From an uncultured SAR202 cluster bacterium (lineage in GTDB: Bacteria; Chloroflexota; Dehalococcoidia; Lucifugimonadales; Lucifugimonadaceae), in contig CACNIC010000008.1 in NCBI GenBank assembly GCA_902620405.1, positions 1 through 35,638 of the forward strand: DNA of 35,638 nt. Direction: 5' to 3'. Made by a program: the position numbers and the translations under genes. The notes below the pieces were generated by a model. The model did not search any database. It saw nothing but the letters and a program-made list of their open reading frames with translations, and was not told the origin of the DNA. Shown in pieces: positions 33,172 to 35,638 of this stretch; within the stretch, counting starts at the first letter, position 1; the number at the start of each line of letters is the position of its first letter.

Positions 33172-34869
33172 AAATTAAATAAATATTTTTGGAATACCAA
33201 AAGAGATATTTCTGAAAACACAGAAATGTTAAGTCATAAATTACTTTTGAAAGCCGGGTATATATCTCAGTTAGGTGCAGGAATTTTCAGCTTCACTCCT
33301 ATGGGATGGAGAGTAATAAATAATATTAAAAAAATTATTGATGAAGAAATGAGCAAAATTGATTGCTATGAAGCAAATTTACCAGTTATACAACCAGCTA
33401 AAATATGGGAGGAAAGTGGAAGAATCGATTCTTTCATACCACCATTGGCTAATTTTAAAGATAGAAGAGATAAAAAAATGATAATTGCTCCTACTCATGA
33501 GGAAGCTGTAATTGATCTTGCAAAGGATTATTTAAGAAGCTTCAGAGATTTGCCGTTCTCTATCTATCATATTCAAACAAAATTTAGAGATGAAACAAGG
33601 CCAAGAGGGGGCTTGTTGAGGGTAAGAGAGTTTGAAATGAAGGATGCATATAGTTTTCATCAAGATGAGAATTCTCTCGATGAAACTTTTGAAAAATTTT
33701 CAGAAGCTTACTTTAATATTTTCGGTAGGTGCGGATTAGATGTAGTAAAGGTTGCCGCTGACAGTGGAGCTATTGGTGGGAAGATATCTTCTGAATTTGT
33801 TTCTATATCAGGAGGTGGCGAAGATACAATATTAATGTGTGATCCATGTTCGTATTCTGCAAACGAAGAAAAAGCCGAATTTGTAAGATTTAAAAAAGAA
33901 CCACTCAATTCTCAAAATATTGAAGAAGTAGAAACCATTGGAATAAAGTCAATTGATGAATTAAGTGAATATTTTAATTTAAGTAAAGAAAATTTTCTAA
34001 AAACAATGGTTTACATTAATCATGAAAAACCAATATTTGTTACTTTATCTGGCGACCTAGAAGTTAATGAAACAAAGTTAAGAAATTATTTAGGTGGAGA
34101 GCCAAGACTTGCATCAGATGAGGAATTAGAAAAATTAAATTTATCAATTGGCTATTTGTCTCCAGTAAATAGTAGAGTTGAAACATTGCTTGATATTTCA
34201 GTTGATGTAAATTCTGACTACATTGCTGGGGCTAATATAGACAATTACCACCTAAAAGGAGTTGTTCCTAATAAAGATTTTACTAATATTATTGATATAG
34301 TTGACATCGCCACCGCAAGGGAAAATGATTTAACACCATATTGTAATGAAAATTGTATTAATAAAGGTTTAAAAAAGTTTAAAGGTATAGAAGTTGGTCA
34401 TATATTTAAATTGGGCTCAGCATACAGTTCAACAATGGGATTAAATTTTTTAGACTCTAATGGAAAATTAGTTAATGTAGAAATGGGGTGTTATGGAATA
34501 GGTGTTGGCCGATTGCTAGCGGCAATAGTAGAGGCAAATTCAAATGAAGATGAGTTGATTTTTAATAAAGAAGTTGCCCCTTTTGAAGTATATTTAGCAT
34601 CCTTGAATACAGATAAAGATGAGGTAATTGATAATTCTGAAAAAATTTATAAAGATTTATGTGGTGCTAATTTTAGTGTTTTATATGACAACAGAAATGA
34701 GTCCCCAGGTGTGAAATTTAATGATTTTGATCTTTCAGGAATACCTTTTAGGGTTGTTGTTAGTTCAAGATCACTAAGTAATAATCAAGTTGAAGTCAAA
34801 AATAAATATACCGGAAATTCAGAACTAATTGATAAGAATGAACTACTTAATCATTTAAAGAATATTTAA
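33169..34869 (+). CDS. proS: Prolyl-tRNA synthetase, bacterial type
   Basis: A 566-residue class II synthetase. Motif 2 is in FRDETRPRGGLLRVREFEMK, motif 3 in YGIGVGRLLAAIVE, and the editing (INS) domain lies between them, followed by the C-terminal anticodon-binding domain. The first in-frame ATG (33226) would remove 19 residues. The codons before it encode NKYFWNTKRDISENTE, which lines up without gaps with the N-terminus of E. coli ProS so that ATT at 33169 falls on Met1. AGGGAG at ideal spacing supports it. It begins 15 bases after ispG. Confidence 0.95.
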   Translation: MKLNKYFWNTKRDISENTEMLSHKLLLKAGYISQLGAGIFSFTPMGWRVINNIKKIIDEEMSKIDCYEANLPVIQPAKIWEESGRIDSFIPPLANFKDRRDKKMIIAPTHEEAVIDLAKDYLRSFRDLPFSIYHIQTKFRDETRPRGGLLRVREFEMKDAYSFHQDENSLDETFEKFSEAYFNIFGRCGLDVVKVAADSGAIGGKISSEFVSISGGGEDTILMCDPCSYSANEEKAEFVRFKKEPLNSQNIEEVETIGIKSIDELSEYFNLSKENFLKTMVYINHEKPIFVTLSGDLEVNETKLRNYLGGEPRLASDEELEKLNLSIGYLSPVNSRVETLLDISVDVNSDYIAGANIDNYHLKGVVPNKDFTNIIDIVDIATARENDLTPYCNENCINKGLKKFKGIEVGHIFKLGSAYSSTMGLNFLDSNGKLVNVEMGCYGIGVGRLLAAIVEANSNEDELIFNKEVAPFEVYLASLNTDKDEVIDNSEKIYKDLCGANFSVLYDNRNESPGVKFNDFDLSGIPFRVVVSSRSLSNNQVEVKNKYTGNSELIDKNELLNHLKNI

Positions 34870-34889
34870 AATTAAATTTTTCTTTAAAT

Positions 34890-34921
34890 AATTTACTCAT
34901 TATTATAATATTAAGTAAATT
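34890..34921. repeat. Inverted repeat around a TATAAT between proS and nusA
   Basis: AATTTACT (34890-34897) and AGTAAATT (34914-34921) are perfect eight-base inverted arms. The 16-base spacer contains TATAAT at 34904-34909. It could be an operator over a promoter or a weak proS-end hairpin. Confidence 0.4.
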
Positions 34922-34940
34922 TAATTGAATGTGAAGAAGA

Positions 34941-34964
34941 AGTGGGCTGAGCCCACTTTTTTTT
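34941..34964 (+). terminator. Intrinsic terminator between proS and nusA
   Basis: AGTGGGC (34941-34947), loop TGA, GCCCACT (34951-34957), followed directly by a run of T to 34964. This is the only strong Rho-independent terminator I find in the window. It stands 31 bases before the nusA start, so it could end the proS mRNA or act as an attenuator in a nusA leader. Confidence 0.9.
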
Positions 34965-34995
34965 GTTCATTTTTATAATAATTAGGTAGGTAGAT

Positions 34996-35638
34996 TTGAA
35001 AAACGAATTAATGTTGGCTTTGACAGCTTTAGCTCACGACAGAAGCCTTCCGCAATCTGTTGTATTGACAGCAATACAAGCTGCTTTGGAACATGCGTAT
35101 AAAAAGGATGCAAATGGTCAAGAGGTAAGAGTTGATTTAGATCCTGATACTGGAAATACAGTTGTTAGAACAATAAAGGTAGTTGTAGAGACTGTTGAAG
35201 AAAGCGATCTAGAAATATCATTATCACAAGCCCAAAATCATTTTCCAGATATTAAAATTGGAGAAGAAGTTACAACTGGTTATATTGAACCTGATCCAGG
35301 AAGAATTACTGCCCAAACTGCAAGGCAACTTGTTTTACAAAAACTGAGGGAAGCTGAAAGGCAACTTGTTGCAAATGAGTATTCAAATAAAATTGGTGAA
35401 ATAATGCCCGGAACTATCTCAAGAATCGAAGGAAGAGATGTTATTGTTTCACTTGGTAGAGGTGAAGCTGTTATGCCACCACAAGAGCAAGTAAATTCAG
35501 AAAAATATCGTGTTGGGCAACAATTAAAATTTATTATTTTAAAACTTGACCAAGAAAGAAGAGGGCACGAAATTGTTGTCTCTAGATCAAATGTTGATTT
35601 ATTAAAAGAGTTATTTGTACTAGAAGTTCCGGAAATAA
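34996..35638 (+). CDS. nusA: Transcription termination/antitermination factor NusA, partial
   Basis: The first 214 residues are visible before the right edge. It starts at TTG with AGGTAGG just upstream. The N-terminal RNA-polymerase-binding domain includes ALTALAHDRSLPQSVVLTAI and a helix ending EHAYKK, then ITAQTARQLVLQKLREAER. The S1 domain follows from about residue 134 (IMPGTISRIEGRDVIVSLGR), leading to GHEIVVSRSNVDLLKELF before the first KH domain. NusA modulates pausing, intrinsic termination and antitermination. No rimP gene precedes it, unlike the common rimP-nusA order. TATAAT at 34974-34979 may be a local promoter. Confidence 0.94.
   Translation, partial: MKNELMLALTALAHDRSLPQSVVLTAIQAALEHAYKKDANGQEVRVDLDPDTGNTVVRTIKVVVETVEESDLEISLSQAQNHFPDIKIGEEVTTGYIEPDPGRITAQTARQLVLQKLREAERQLVANEYSNKIGEIMPGTISRIEGRDVIVSLGRGEAVMPPQEQVNSEKYRVGQQLKFIILKLDQERRGHEIVVSRSNVDLLKELFVLEVPEI

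Noticed and set aside
1-35638. Mobile element, prophage, toxin-antitoxin or defence system
   Set aside because: I see no transposase, integrase, terminal repeats, phage genes or defence domains on either strand.

Overview
The window is a gene-dense, AT-rich stretch of bacterial chromosome with almost no intergenic DNA; no gap reaches 300 bases. It most resembles a streamlined marine member of the Chloroflexota (SAR202 / Dehalococcoidia-like). That placement is inferred from memory and no search was run. The evidence is the short EF-Ts (164 aa), a CxxxY-type CcmE, a lipoprotein with a Pro-Thr linker, a mix of enolase-superfamily, FAH, SMP-30 and SDR genes, and an rpsB-to-nusA block that lacks the outer-membrane genes (bamA, skp, lpxD) found beside rseP in Proteobacteria.

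Layout. 1-2133 (minus): a lipo-cupredoxin cut by the left edge, a lipoprotein alpha/beta hydrolase and yaaA. 2156-4833 (plus): an enolase-superfamily enzyme, a small ribbon-helix-helix-like protein with a CxxC, a transaldolase-like protein and pgsA. 4830-16170: an accessory metabolic region with a class III aminotransferase, a lipoprotein, an MFS exporter, an MDR reductase, an FAH-family hydrolase, two extended SDRs, two SMP-30/gluconolactonase paralogues, an EamA transporter and a hydroxyacid-oxoacid transhydrogenase-like iron alcohol dehydrogenase. A possible 45-residue basic protein, tRNA-Gly(GCC) and tRNA-Phe(GAA) lie at its right end. 16358-19649: a DRTGG-domain P-loop protein and a PcrA/UvrD helicase. 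19646-23553 (minus): ccmA-ccmB-ccmC-ccmD-like-ccmE followed by a Nudix and a GNAT gene. A second FAH gene and a CcdA-type thiol transporter follow. 25304 to the right edge (plus): rpsB-tsf-pyrH-frr-uppS-cdsA-dxr-rseP-ispG-proS-nusA, with nusA cut by the edge.

How the genes fit together. The SDRs, SMP-30 lactonases, enolase-superfamily dehydratase-like protein and first FAH hydrolase match the enzyme classes of non-phosphorylative sugar and sugar-acid oxidation of the L-fucose/L-rhamnose type, but they are scattered over several transcription units. The ccm genes and ccdA would mature c-type cytochromes by a System I variant. The right-hand block covers translation, membrane lipid and isoprenoid synthesis.

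Most unusual points: proS appears to start at an AUU codon; five of the six convergent gene pairs share one TTAA as both stop codons; several promoters end 6-8 bases before the start codon, implying leaderless mRNAs; CcmC, CcmD and CcmE are all atypical; RseP carries a large insertion; and a strong intrinsic terminator sits 31 bases before nusA. I found no mobile element, CRISPR array or clearly new multigene system.
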